From assembly GCA_013076295.1 (NCBI GenBank), contig RQOL01000861.1, positions 4,092,001 through 4,156,000 of the forward strand: DNA of 64,000 nt. Reading direction: 5' to 3'. The stretch is from Sanderia malayensis (lineage: Eukaryota; Cnidaria; Scyphozoa; Semaeostomeae; Pelagiidae). The position numbers and the translations under genes were made by a program. Positions within the stretch are counted from its first letter, which is position 1. Each line of letters starts with the position of its first letter. This document shows, in pieces, positions 39,370-50,517 of this stretch. Below the pieces are notes generated by a model. The model worked only from the letters and a program-made list of their open reading frames with translations, did no database searches and had not been told where the DNA came from.

Positions 39370-40304
39370 ATTAATTTAATTTTGTTTGCATGTAGTAGTG
39401 CATGTAGAAATGTAGCATTTGTCTTTGTTATAATAAAACTTACTTGGTTTAATAAACCTGCATGTAATACCAGTGCATTTACTGCATGGTGTGGTTTCAA
39501 AATGCATGTCGGCAGGAAACTGTAAGTACAGTCCTTAGAGATCGTATTAACAAAAACAGCAATCAATTTCAGCAAGATCTAGAGACAAATTTCAGTTTAT
39601 GTCATTTTCAGTTAGCTGTGCTTGGGCTGTGCATTTTATTGAGTATGTGTTTAAAAGTGTGAATTGCAAATATATTAAACGTAGCCATTATTCAATGTAA
39701 ATAAATAATTACCTTTATACCTGATATACATAAAGAGTTGCCATCCAATTTCGTTATCACTTTGGCTTCGTTCTCTTTACGCCAGCTACGACAGAGCCCT
39801 GAAATGTAAACAAAAAGAGATGAGAGAAGGGTAGAACTTGAATACTTTGCAGGTACATTTCTTAAGTGTACAGCCTGACTGAAGTAATTTCATCTGAGGT
39901 ATGACAGTCTTGTATACATGATTCGTTATTATGGTACATGTACTCTTCTGCAACGAATGTACATACCAGCACAAGAAATATTCCCGCCAAAATTACCAAC
40001 CTCGTTTCGAATCCGACAAAACCTGCCTCTTTTTGATGTGCAAACAAAACACATGCATAATTTATAAATGAACCTGCTTGATTTGACAATACTCTGGGGC
40101 CTTCGAGGTCACTGATTCCGTGTTCAACCACTTGTCTAAGCTCAAACGTTGCTTTTAGCCTAAACGTTTCAGTACATCAGTATGTTCAACATAGTAATAT
40201 GATTAATCAATGTAACCGAGTCACATTGTAATTATTGTTGCTATTATGATACCGCTGTAAACATTGGAACTGTAACTGGATTCGAGCATCAAACGGGCAT
40301 CAAA
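39370..40304. other. Intergenic region between two secreted-protein genes
   Basis: It holds the polyadenylation signal of the upstream gene (AATAAA at 39432) and the presumed promoter of the next. A minus-strand frame at 39862-40131 encodes one hydrophobic stretch but lacks domain or splice support. Confidence 0.5.
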
Positions 40305-41461
40305 ATGAGATTGGTATTTAACGTGGTAATTGCATCAATGGTTTTGCTTGCAAACTGCAAAAGTAAGGAAGCTTTTAACTCAGCACCAGCCTTGCATGCA
40401 ACGATCTTCAATCCGGAGTTTAGTTATATACAATAGACTCGTGAATTAAGTAGTTTAATATTGTAGTGTTATAAGCATGCGTTGTCACCAGCCTAAGTAA
40501 TGAAGCTGGCTTAGCACTGTATACCTCTGTGTACCTTAACACTGTATCCTCTTTCCACGCAGATGCGAAAAGAAAGAAGTCCTTGGTTGTCGAAGTTCAG
40601 AGTCACAACCAAGCCATGAAATCTGCCAATCCGATAACAGATTTAGAGCAAACGATTAGTCAGGGTATGAAGGATCCATTTACGGATCCACAATTCGTCA
40701 TGAACAAAATAAACAGCGAGTTCTTTGGCAACAACTTGAAGAACAGCATCGAGGCTGGAACGCCCATGGTTGAAGGCAATCTGCACAACAGAGAGTTGAT
40801 GGCTTTCAGTAATCTCGGCCTGAATAACCCCCAGACGATAAACCCAAGTGCACTGGCACGTCAGCACGTGAATAAAGACACAAGCCTGCCCTTAGGCTTC
40901 AGACAACGACAAAAGAGTATGCAATTCTCTAACTTGAACAAGTTACAAAGCGTACTGGGAAGCAAGAAGAACATTGCCGGCCCGAAAATATCAACAATGC
41001 GTCAACCATTAAATGCGAATAGAGTTTCGTTGCAGCCGAAAATACCGTCGAACATAAACATAGCTCACCTAAGCGCGGAGGCGATTCATTCATCAGTGAA
41101 CAACGGCGCATCAAACAGTCCCGTCGAAACGGTTGATCCAGCAACGACATCGTTTGCCGCGCCGCAAGAAGCACAGCCCGGCGTGGAAACATCGCAGAAC
41201 ATAGGCGATACACTGAGCACAATGCTTGAGCAGAAGGGCGTTCTCAGATCAAGCGATATACTGCCGGCGAATCCAGGGGCAGTGTCGGGAAAAGAAATAG
41301 AGGATAATTTCTCTTCGATCAAAGCGTTTCTCGAAGCTGACGATACGCTGAGACAGAAGAAGGTCATGGATCCAGTTAGAAATCCTCTCGAAGACCTCAT
41401 GCATAAAAAACACCACGTAGCCAGAGTCAGAGGCCTAAAGAAACTCGTAAGATCGAGATAA
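40305..41461 (+). CDS. Secreted protein with basic C-terminus
   Basis: Two exons, 40305-40362 (signal peptide, MRLVFNVVIASMVLLANC, GTAAGG donor) and 40563-41461, joined in phase 1, giving 318 aa. The mature chain has no Cys, starts with KRKK, is rich in Asn, Ser, Gln, Leu and Pro, and ends in a basic HHVARVRGLKKLVRSR stretch. DPFTDPQF and LHNREL segments faintly echo DPFAGTNP and LNREL in the neighbouring 955-aa protein, so the two may be diverged duplicates; this is weak. I do not recognise the family. Same strand and same exon architecture as its neighbours on both sides point to a related extracellular role. Confidence 0.8.
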
Positions 41462-41900
41462 GACGATAATAACACCAATAATAAACCCATATATTAACGT
41501 CCATGCTCACATGAAAAAGAGACTGGCAGTGTCAAAACAGAGGCTGCCAGTTACTTGAAATTAACAAGCAATGGTACAGCTATCTTTGCAGTATATGCAG
41601 ATGAAAGCATGTTGAAAGTGACAAGATATCATGGTAGAAAATCTTTGCTGATAAGCAGGACAGTGTATTACATCCAATGACAATTTGTGTATAGATTCAC
41701 CAGTCCGTGTTGATAGATGACTTCATGAGACGTATAAAGTGCATTATGTTTACTAGAAATGTAGCCTATATATATATATATGAGTGTGTATGTATGTGTG
41801 TGTTTATGTTGATAAATATAAATAACCGAATGAAACCGAATACATCGTTGTTATCTCTTCACTGTTTAAATCTTGATGCGCGCAATTAATCTGAATGAAT

Positions 41901-41954
41901 GTTCCCCCTGGATAGAAATAAATTAAGTTTGTTCACCAATGAGCCAAACCGGCC
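41901..41954 (+). repeat. Two-copy repeat ending GAGCCAAACCGGCC, copy 1
   Basis: The segment ending tgagccaaaccggcc recurs at 43211-43266 with about 75 percent similarity across the 54-56 bp. Here it lies about 440 bp after the preceding stop codon; the other copy is intronic. Confidence 0.6.
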
Positions 41955-42455
41955 GATCAGGGGGGCTAACCAGCAAACATGGAGCAAGATTCAAGGCATG
42001 GTTCACACACTGATTCATAAAACGTTCCATCACTTTACTAGGATAGCCAGCCTATAGAATCTCACAGAAATGTTGCAAGAATCGCACTACAATCTATACT
42101 ATACCAGTGTCATATAATCTACACTTTTTCTGTACCCAAGCTGTAATCTATACCAGCTTGTGGCGCTCAGCTCTTGTTCTTGGCACATATGCACCAAAAC
42201 CTGCCTACTCATAGCTCTTGCATACACACAGTGCTTTGCAACTGCGTTTTGTTATTTCAAGACAATCGATAAAGCTACGAACGTGTAACGTAATCAAAAA
42301 CAATGATATGCAATGTGCTCCACTGACCCGAGTCACTGTCCAATAGAAAGCCACCTGCTTGAATGCACAGGCAGCAAAGCAGGCCTACGAAACTTCTATC
42401 TCAACAAACCAAAGCTGTTTCACGTTAGCAATGATAATTACTTCGTACAATACGG

Positions 42456-42462
42456 TATAAAA
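42456..42462 (+). promoter_or_regulatory. Probable TATA box of the Asp/His-rich gene
   Basis: TATAAAA in the context acggTATAAAAtcacg lies 71 bp before the ATG at 42533, a spacing that would leave a short leader of about 40 nt. Confidence 0.5.
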
Positions 42463-42532
42463 TCACGCATGAAAATGTGAATGAAAAGCAGACTGGAGGG
42501 AGGTATAGACGTGTTTTTCCAAAGATTTAAGA

Positions 42533-45500
42533 ATGCAATATAATTGCAATAGAAGTCTGCAAAGACTTACCATTTTAGTATGCATTGGGTCGGTTCTCTT
42601 CATTGCAAACGGACTTGCAGATATAGCAGGTAAGGTAGATCTGTGTATGAAAATAAGAACAAATAATAGTTACTTTATCAAGCGTCGGTTTATTAAATAT
42701 TTGGCTGCGTGAAGCAGTATCCAAGCTTGTAAATACACTGATAAACGGCACTGTACATATGTAAGAATTATTACCGATACATCGTTGTTTTAGATATGTT
42801 GAGGTTATTCTGAAAAGTGGTACACTAACTTGAGCAATAAATCAAAACAAATTTCTGCTGTCTCGTGCAACCATTGAAGTCATTTCAAAGACTCCATGAG
42901 CTGCAGAAACAGAAGGGATATATATCTCCAGTAATGTTTCTATCTCACTTCTTCTCAGCAAAAGAAGCAACAAAACCCGATAGTCACGATGAAATAGGCG
43001 ACAGGATAACAGAGAAGGGTAAAGCAATAGATGTACTGAGCTCGCTGATAGAAAGATCCACAGATGGCATGGAGGATGAGATTGAAAAAGCGGGCAAGGA
43101 TATCGATTCCCCAGAAGCACAAAAACGAATCGAAATTGCTGGTGACAATATTGACGAATTGTCAGATGAAATGGACAAAAAGATCGAAGAGAAAGGTAGG
43201 TGTAAAATAGGTGCACCCCCTAAATACATACCAATTAATCTTGTTCATCGATGAGCCAAACCGGCCTTTTAGGGGACTGTTCAGATTTCTGAATAGGTTT
43301 TAAACTAGATGTAAACAGCGTTTAGGCGAGTGCTGCTCGGGTGTGTGTTACAATAGTGTTTAATGAGGTAGGGTTGAAGATAAAGAATAAATGGCAGGTA
43401 TGTTAAAATGAATTAATTTAATTTAAAAAGATGAAGGAAGTAGCTACGACTGGGCTCTGGCTTGGCTGTCAGTGATGGGGGCCGCAGCAGCAATAATCTG
43501 ACAAAGGATCTCCAAGTCCATTAACTTACATCCACAAGCGCAACTGGAAATTGAAGAGGCCCCCGTAGACATTCCACCACGCCCATTAGCACACATTATA
43601 TGGTCATTCTGCAGGGGGGAGGGTTAAACATAAAGCCATCTGCTGTAATATAGACATTTTTACAGTGATGTTAAATAACTTGATGGTGCAATTTAAGGCA
43701 GAGAAATCGAAGAGTCAGCAAAGGTAGAATCTGACGGCAGTGATGATGATGATGATGACGAGAAAGTGACGTCACCAGTAAGCAACGGAGAAAAGCATGC
43801 AAGTCTTAGAAGAAAACCAATGGCTAAGACATTTATTAAGAACGATGGAGGATACCAGAAAGAGGCCGAACTGCAAAGGAGGCTAGAAGAAGAAGTCGAA
43901 CTAAAAGGTAGGCTGTGGTAAAATAATAATACACCCTGTGACTTTATGAAAAAATGGTCAAATCTAATGGTATTAATTTTTATGGACGGGGGTACATCAG
44001 ACTCGGAATTTCTATTCTGCATTTCAGGCAAAAGAGTGGAAGACATTGGCAATGGTAAGCTGAAAAGAAACATGATACAATATGTAAATAACAAAATACG
44101 AAACATGAACAAGAAGACTCAAATTGACAAGTTGACAAGTGATAGAAAAATAGAAAGCAAAAAGAGAAGAAACAACTTGAAAAGTCATGGTCCTATATTC
44201 AGGGGAATGGAGAAGAAAAGCAAAAAAAGAAAACTCATAAACAAAAATGCAACAAAAAGGAGGGTAATAGTGCCGGTGAAGAGAAAGAAATTAGAAAAAC
44301 TGATGTTGTTTTATTATGTGACGGAAAAAATGAAGACGGGAGAACTTCCAGTGCATAATTTGGAGAAGTTTTTCAAAACACTTGATGGATACTCGAAAGA
44401 TTCATCGGAAGAGGATACGAAGAAAAAACTTGAGAGTGCTCCGGATTTAGCCAGCTTGGTGAAAACAGTTAGCGAAGGCGCCAAACGGGATAAGGGAATA
44501 AAATCGCCAAACGGGATTGAAGAACAGCCAAGTATGGACAGAATAACTGGCTTTATCGACAAGTTGAAAGCGAATATACACGACACAGAGACAAAAGGTG
44601 ATGATGATGGCGGTAAGGACGATGCGAAATACGTGAAACCTGATTTGGATAGCTTTATTCAGACTCTCGGGAAGAAACTGAGAACAAGCAAAGATAATAA
44701 CGAGGAGACGACTCATTCGTCGGGAAGTGATGAGAGCGGCGGTGTGACAAAATCGTTGGGAACAGAAGCGATGGGTGTTAGCGGTGACGAGAACGAAAAT
44801 GCAGCTGACGTGAAAAACCTGGAAGAACCAAAAACACATGCAGACAAATCAGCCAGTTTAGAAGCCGAAATCACAAGGAAACAAGTGCAGAAGATGCTGA
44901 GCAACATTGCAGAGATCAATGCTACGCTGCTGAGAAATGGCAAGAAACACAAAACGTTTCACAGCAAGCCGAAACCGAAGAAACGATGCAAAGAAGGCAA
45001 TTGCGTGGGACGAGAAATAATTTCAATGCTAGACAAGGCGTTGCACGAGGTACAGAAAGAGAAAGACGAGCCAAGCAAGCCAAAATCTGTGAATGCACCG
45101 AGCAACGCACAGCCCAAGATTGCTGGCGACGTACGCTCGAAATCCGACCCGTATGCTGGTATAGGTTTCATGACTAATCAAGACGGCACGAAGAATACCG
45201 ATGCCAGTGATGCATCAAGCGACCAACAGGCACACAGCGTACAGGGGGAATCGAGGAAATTAGAGCCACACAGTTCAGACATCATAGGAACAAGTGTACC
45301 AGCGAATAGAATGCTGCACCATGGTCGCGATCACGATGATGATGACGATGATGATGATGATGATGATGATGATGAAGATACTGTTTATCATTATCCACTG
45401 CATCAAATGGTGCACCATGTTCACAATGACAATCACCTGCAAATTGCCGACAACCATCACCAATATGATCATGCCGTTTTGGGTTATTCGCCACCGCTTA

Positions 45501-47137
45501 ATGTGGAAACAGCGCCAATGCATCACTACCCAAACAGACACGTACACGACCATCTGGACGTAGATTCAATGTTAAGGGGTCATCCTTATCCCCATCACCA
45601 TCACATGCCGGAGGTATCGCTGGAAGGCCCCATATCACTCGCACCAGTCTACGAAGACATGCATCACATGCTGAACGGGCCAGGCATTCACGACCAGACT
45701 GACGTCCACTACGAGGTTGAGATGCACGCGCATCCAGGTCACCATGGATACGGTCACCTAGACGACAACGATGATGATTACGACGATGAAGAGAATCATC
45801 ATAATCATAATCATCATCACCATCATCATGGTGATGAAAATCATCGTACTGGTTATCGTTACGCAGAAGGATATCATCACGATGATGATGATCATGATTA
45901 TCATGATGATTACAATCATGGAGATAACCATGAGCATGGCATCAATGGAGATAAAAGTGAGTTTATTAAGTAATACAAAATATGGAAAATGCGTAGTGTA
46001 GTGCATTCGGTGCATGCAGTCTTCGACTGCCAACTTTCTAGTCCGGGAGCCAGAGGGGCATACCATGCACTCCCCTCAGGAATCTACAAAGTGGGTACTT
46101 ATTAAGACCTTAGATACTAAATTGTTGATTTCAGGTTGTTTAACAGTCTCTCATAGTTGAAACCTGTTTCCAAATGATCAAACACCCTGATTAACACCAT
46201 CTGTGACCCATATCACTAAAAAGACAATTTCAATGATAATTATACCATCTAATGTTAATGGAATAATAAGAATAGAAGCTTATCATATCATGAACAGGAG
46301 ATGAGTGTGCAACAAAAAGGAAAAAATTTCGTGCTCCAAAGACTCGAGAGTTTTTGGAGCACGAAATAAGAATAAAAAAGAAAATGCTTAAAAATTTCTA
46401 AAGGCTTAAATATCAAATTGTCTTAGTTGTATGTAATGTAGCTTGTGTGTAATAAGAGATTTATTAAAAATTCACTCGTCATGGCTTGTCTTTCAGAGCA
46501 CATCATAACATCAGCCAAGAAAAACTGGAGGTCGAAGAAAACAAAGCCATTTAAAAACAAAAAAACAAAACATGAGTCACACAAAAAATCAAGAAGATCC
46601 ACTCTTCTTCGTGGTAATGACGACGATGATAATGATGATGATGATGATGATGATGAAGTAGAAAATGTTCCAAGAAATGGATATGGCGTTTCACGACTTA
46701 GCTATTTAACGGAACAGAACGGCAACTCAATGGAGCACGAAATAGCCCACGGAATACACGACGTAGAAGCCATTGGAAGAAGCATTGAACACAATGGTAA
46801 CTGAATCCGTATTTTAGCTCAACTCTGCATATTCACATCTATCTTAAATACTGTGAATAGAGTAGGTTACAAATAAAGAAACCTTCATGCACGAACAATT
46901 ATTCGTATAGTGACTCGTATAACATATATCATTATACACTCGATTTTTCGTTAAACATTGTCAGTGCTGCTTGTAAAGAGAACATAAACTCTTCTCTCTG
47001 CTTCAGTTCAACACGGAGTTGATAGAGTGACAGAGCTAAGCAATGATGAAGTTGAAGCACCAGATTATGACCATGAGGGACATATGCAGCCAAATATCCA
47101 TCGGGAAGACATTGATGACGATGATAATGATGAATAA
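42533..47137 (+). CDS. Secreted Asp/His-rich low-complexity protein
   Basis: Six exons, all borders in phase 1: 42533-42629, 42959-43195, 43698-43907, 44028-45956, 46497-46796, 47007-47137; 967 aa. A signal peptide covers about residues 1-30 (LTILVCIGSVLFIANG). Exon 2 is charged and helical-looking; exon 3 has a short poly-Asp; exon 4 begins very basic, passes through Asp/Glu/Lys/Ser-rich sequence with one Cys pair (RCKEGNCVG), then becomes His-rich with a 13-Asp run (about residue 617) and HHHH, NHHQ and HDDDDHDY clusters. The last two exons add more Lys, Asp and His. No family recognised. Such chains bind divalent metals or calcium and may phase-separate (inference). It converges on the glycosyltransferase gene at 47573. 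The acceptor of exon 3 is the least certain. Confidence 0.82.
43211..43266 (+). repeat. Two-copy repeat ending GAGCCAAACCGGCC, copy 2
   Basis: This partner of 41901-41954 lies in the second intron of the Asp/His-rich gene, starting about 15 bp after the splice donor. The shared 3' block is tgagccaaaccggcc. Confidence 0.6.
46327..46366. repeat. Perfect 14-bp inverted repeat in an intron
   Basis: tttcgtgctccaaa at 46327-46340 and its exact reverse complement at 46353-46366 flank a 12-nt loop. It lies in the intron between exons 4 and 5 of the Asp/His-rich gene and could form a hairpin in the pre-mRNA about 130 nt before the acceptor. Confidence 0.7.
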
Positions 47138-47338
47138 TAGTTTTTACTTAATTAATACCAATAATGTGGTATCAAGTAAGCTGTATCTAAAGTTTTGTTT
47201 TATAAAGCACACGATCACTGTGAACCATGTTGCAATTTGATTTGATGTAATGCTTTTCTGTACATTTTTCAACTCATTTGTCATTGAGCTGTTCTACTCG
47301 AGACATATATACAGAATATATACAGAATGTAAGACAAA

Positions 47339-47529
47339 TACCGTATTTCCTCTAATAAACGCCCGGGCGCTTATTAAATATTTTGGAAAATTATAAAAAT
47401 ATTTGGCAACATTATTTGAACCAAACAGTGAAAATTTAAGAATTAGCTCACATTTTTTGATTTTAAGGTGGGCGCTTATTGGAGGGGGCGGTTAAAAGAG
47501 GGTGGGCGCTAATGAGAGGAAATACGGTA
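47339..47529 (-). mobile_element. 191-bp MITE with CCGTATTTCCTCTAAT ends, copy 2
   Basis: Bounded by TA on both sides and inverted relative to the copy at 30772-30962: the aaccgccccctccaataagc block is here on the right as its complement. It lies between the convergent ends of the Asp/His-rich gene (stop at 47137) and the glycosyltransferase gene (stop at 47573) and may contribute to either 3' UTR. Confidence 0.85.
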
Positions 47530-47572
47530 TACAAAGTTAAAATGTGAACTGAATTCAGCAGTCAATTCATAG

Positions 47573-49240
47573 CTATTGTCTCGGCCAGCGAAGTCCAGGT
47601 TTCCACCACTCGAATGGTTGATACCTCTTGTAACCAAGCAGACGCTTCGTGAACGTGAATTGCGGAGACTTCAAAAACTGACAGCAATGCTCCACATCGC
47701 AATGAAAATGTGGCGCCTTGTCTTTACATCGGTACAGCGCGTAAACCTTAGAATCATTACGAAATTTGCCTTTACTCTTCAAATCGTTCACGCCTTTACA
47801 GAGCCGAAAAAGAATGGTCTCTTTTTCAGCTTTCATTTTGTTTTTTAATGATCTTGATACCTCACGAATGAGCTCCACGACGTGTTCATTCTTGTAAATA
47901 ATGCCTGCATCTAAATAGCGTTTCAAATCCTTATCCTGTGGCATTAATGCTACTTTAGCGTAATATTGCAACGCTTTGTTGCTCTTATTTTCCTTCAGGC
48001 CCTGGCGTACGTTGGTCCACATTTCGTTGTAAAATTCCCAGTTGGGCATTTTCTCCGATTTAATCCAAAACTTCTCATAATCCCTATACGAGTTTCTCAC
48101 CCTCTCCGCAACTAAATTCACGTCGAAAATATCCGTGTTGAATCTTTTCCGCGCGGTAAATTTCTTCAACATCGAGTCGAACTCCGGGTTGATGTAATGC
48201 AGAATTCTTGCATGGTTAGTGAAACAGGCGATTTTGATCTTCTTGGAACTGATAAACGGCTGGACAATCGAGCTATCCCTGTTAATTACGGTGACGTTTC
48301 CTGGTTGGCGATAGTCGACGGCAAAGCTGACAACATGCTGTGGCAAAATAGGCACAGAATCGCCAAAATTCCGTCGCCACAACTGAACGTTAATCGCTCC
48401 TTTGCCGCACATGTAGCCTAGGAAGAGCTTGACGCCCTTGTCAGCTTCCCACTGACCGACAAGGGAGAGTTGATAGGGATTCATTGTCAATACATTTCGC
48501 TTGAAAAACAGGCGCTGATGAAACGGATCTTTAGGAAGCTTCTCAGATGTGTAATCCGGTGTTTTCAGAGCAACTTCGTCGTTAAAAATCGTAGCGTGCG
48601 TGATGCCGCGATTAGTGAGCTGGGCAAAAAATGACCTGGCAATGCCTGGTGTCAGACCTTGCAGCCAAAAAATCTCATCTGAATCGATATGCAAAAGCCA
48701 CGCTATGTTATCCGCTTTCGCCATAACTCCAGCCCGCGCGACATTCAAAATCTGCCGCGCGGTGTGCTCGGTGTGGATGTGAACTCCGAACGCAGGAAGC
48801 AGCCATTGTTCTGGCTCTGAATCGACACTCGGGCCAACTGGCTTGAGCGACCAAAATCTCTTACGATACTGTTTGTCGACTTTGATTATTGTCAGCGTGC
48901 TCTTGTGCTCGGCGGCGCCACGTAGCGCGTCTATAACCTCCTCATCGTAGCTGGGATCGTCGAAAAAAATGTAGATGCGCGCGAATCCGATCGCAATGTG
49001 ATATCGAAGCCATGAATGGGCCCAGGTGAGAGAGGTTCCACGCCACGTGGACACAATGGCAAGGGTATTATCGTTATATGTTGCATGCGCGTCGGCAGTG
49101 CTTGGTCTGATGTCAAGCGGTTGATGGTCGCCGGAGGTTACGAAGGATTCGTCCGCAAAAGCAATGTCAAATAGCTCATGCAATAACATAAGTAAGAAAA
49201 ACATACCATGATATCGTTTGAAAGCCTGTGCAAAACGCAT
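47573..49240 (-). CDS. Glycosyltransferase family 92-like (DUF23) protein
   Basis: Single coding exon of 555 aa. It probably works in the Golgi lumen: the N-terminus (FLLMLLHELFDIAFA, residues 14-28) is a signal peptide or signal anchor. The fold is indicated by WLRYHIAIGFARIYIFFDDP (77-96), the opening seen in GT92/DUF23 enzymes, and by WLLHIDSDEIFW (181-192), whose DSD is the likely metal and nucleotide-sugar binding DxD motif. A C-terminal part with Cys residues (residues about 495-530) may be a separate subdomain. Known GT92 members add galactose to glycans; donor and acceptor here are unknown. A good acceptor (ctcctgttgtag) in the leader at about 49287 suggests a 5' UTR intron. It is surrounded by secreted-protein genes, whose glycans or proteins are possible targets (inference). 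Confidence 0.82.
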   Translation of the reverse strand: MRFAQAFKRYHGMFFLLMLLHELFDIAFADESFVTSGDHQPLDIRPSTADAHATYNDNTLAIVSTWRGTSLTWAHSWLRYHIAIGFARIYIFFDDPSYDEEVIDALRGAAEHKSTLTIIKVDKQYRKRFWSLKPVGPSVDSEPEQWLLPAFGVHIHTEHTARQILNVARAGVMAKADNIAWLLHIDSDEIFWLQGLTPGIARSFFAQLTNRGITHATIFNDEVALKTPDYTSEKLPKDPFHQRLFFKRNVLTMNPYQLSLVGQWEADKGVKLFLGYMCGKGAINVQLWRRNFGDSVPILPQHVVSFAVDYRQPGNVTVINRDSSIVQPFISSKKIKIACFTNHARILHYINPEFDSMLKKFTARKRFNTDIFDVNLVAERVRNSYRDYEKFWIKSEKMPNWEFYNEMWTNVRQGLKENKSNKALQYYAKVALMPQDKDLKRYLDAGIIYKNEHVVELIREVSRSLKNKMKAEKETILFRLCKGVNDLKSKGKFRNDSKVYALYRCKDKAPHFHCDVEHCCQFLKSPQFTFTKRLLGYKRYQPFEWWKPGLRWPRQ

Positions 49241-50517
49241 CGTCCCAGCACCTTTGTTCTACCAAGGCCAGCATTGACATCAACCTACAACAGGAGTAAG
49301 AGATCATTGGTTTGTATTACTGAAAAGTAGCTGCACTAGAAATAGCTAATAGTGTTCGTCCAGAGGTTTGTAACATTACTCAATTGCTCAATCACTCTAT
49401 CACATAAGCCCTCTATCATACCAGTACAAAATGTACTTTGCGGTTCTCGTGCAAGAAGTTTCATACAAGAACGACTATGGAAGCCCTATGTCGCACCAAA
49501 TGAGAGCCCTGTAAGTCAAACAAGCAACAGCCTTGCCACTAAGTCTATAATGAAGCCAATGCTACGCATAGACAAGGACCACGGGGGAAGCTGCACAAAT
49601 CCCAATGCTACAATTAACGAATGTTGGCCTTGCTACAATCAAAAGACACCTGCAGAGAATTTTGTAGCAAATTTAGAATAGCTGCATTTACATAGAGAAG
49701 CCAAAACAAGAAAACACAAGAATAGACCTTTTCTTGAAGTATAGCCAAAGCGAGGCTGTGACTAGGTGTCCGTAGAGAAAATCACGTTACCATTGCCAAC
49801 AACAAACAATTTCAGTCCAGGGGTATTTCTGGTGCTAATACAATAGTTTAGCAGTGTTTATTGGTGCTCAGTTAGGCAAGTATGCAGTGCAATTTAATAA
49901 TACCTGCCACCCGTAGAACCCAGGATCCGTAAACAAGCCAAACGCGCCAGTGCCCAAAGGTCACACCGTATCACTGACGCCAGATTCAACTTTCCCACAC
50001 GAATCATCGATTTTTTTTTTCGCCAAAATTTCATAGAAATATTTCTCGAAAATCAATATTTAAAATCAAAAACAGGATTTTGATCACAGCTCCAAAGGTA
50101 AGGCGTTCATGAAATTCGTTTTTGAAAATGTTGTCGGGTGAATTAGGTGAAAATATCATATAAACATTTTTGTTATGGTAATGGTTTCATCTAGGTTTAG
50201 CTAAGTGCTTACGTATTATATCCAAATTACCTTTACTTACTTTTTAACAAGTTTATATCAACCACTGAATGACAATTTAGAAAAATATGACCAATAATAT
50301 TCAGTATCGTATCATGTAATCAGTGTTAAAATCTTTTGAATATTATATAGGTTAAATGTAATATTTATCATATCAAAGCATAATAACTGGGCATAGGTCC
50401 TAACAAGCTCGATATTTGTGAAAATACGTTCTGATCGTTAAAGTTATTAATTTATTCCAGAGCAAAGTGAAAGACAGAGCTCAAATGGCCAGGAGACATG
50501 TCAATTAGAGCTTAGAA
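49241..50517. promoter_or_regulatory. Divergent intergenic region
   Basis: It separates the GT92-like gene (-) from the Gly/Met-rich secreted gene (+). A plus-strand frame at 49352-49681 (109 codons) overlaps the likely leader of the GT92-like gene and has no domain. A poly-T run occurs at about 50011-50020. No clear core promoter was found. Confidence 0.4.

Larger units (their letters stand above)
41462..42532. other. Intergenic region with repeat copy and TATA box
   Basis: It contains a possible 3' end for the upstream gene (AATAAA near 41478 and 41919), a short TA/TG microsatellite at about 41769-41805, one copy of a two-copy repeat (41901-41954) and a TATAAAA at 42456. Confidence 0.5.

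Noticed and set aside
42865..42958. Upstream extension of exon 2 of the Asp/His-rich gene
   Set aside because: The frame is open, but acceptors there are in the wrong phase; the acceptor at 42958 has a strong pyrimidine tract and the right phase.
45275..46066. Minus-strand and out-of-frame poly-Ile, Met or His frames
   Set aside because: They mirror the (GAT)n and (CAT)n codons of the Asp/His-rich exon, which has the supported frame and splice sites.
49352..49681. 109-codon plus-strand frame beside the GT92-like start
   Set aside because: Overlaps the likely leader of the GT92-like gene, begins at a non-ATG codon and has no motif.
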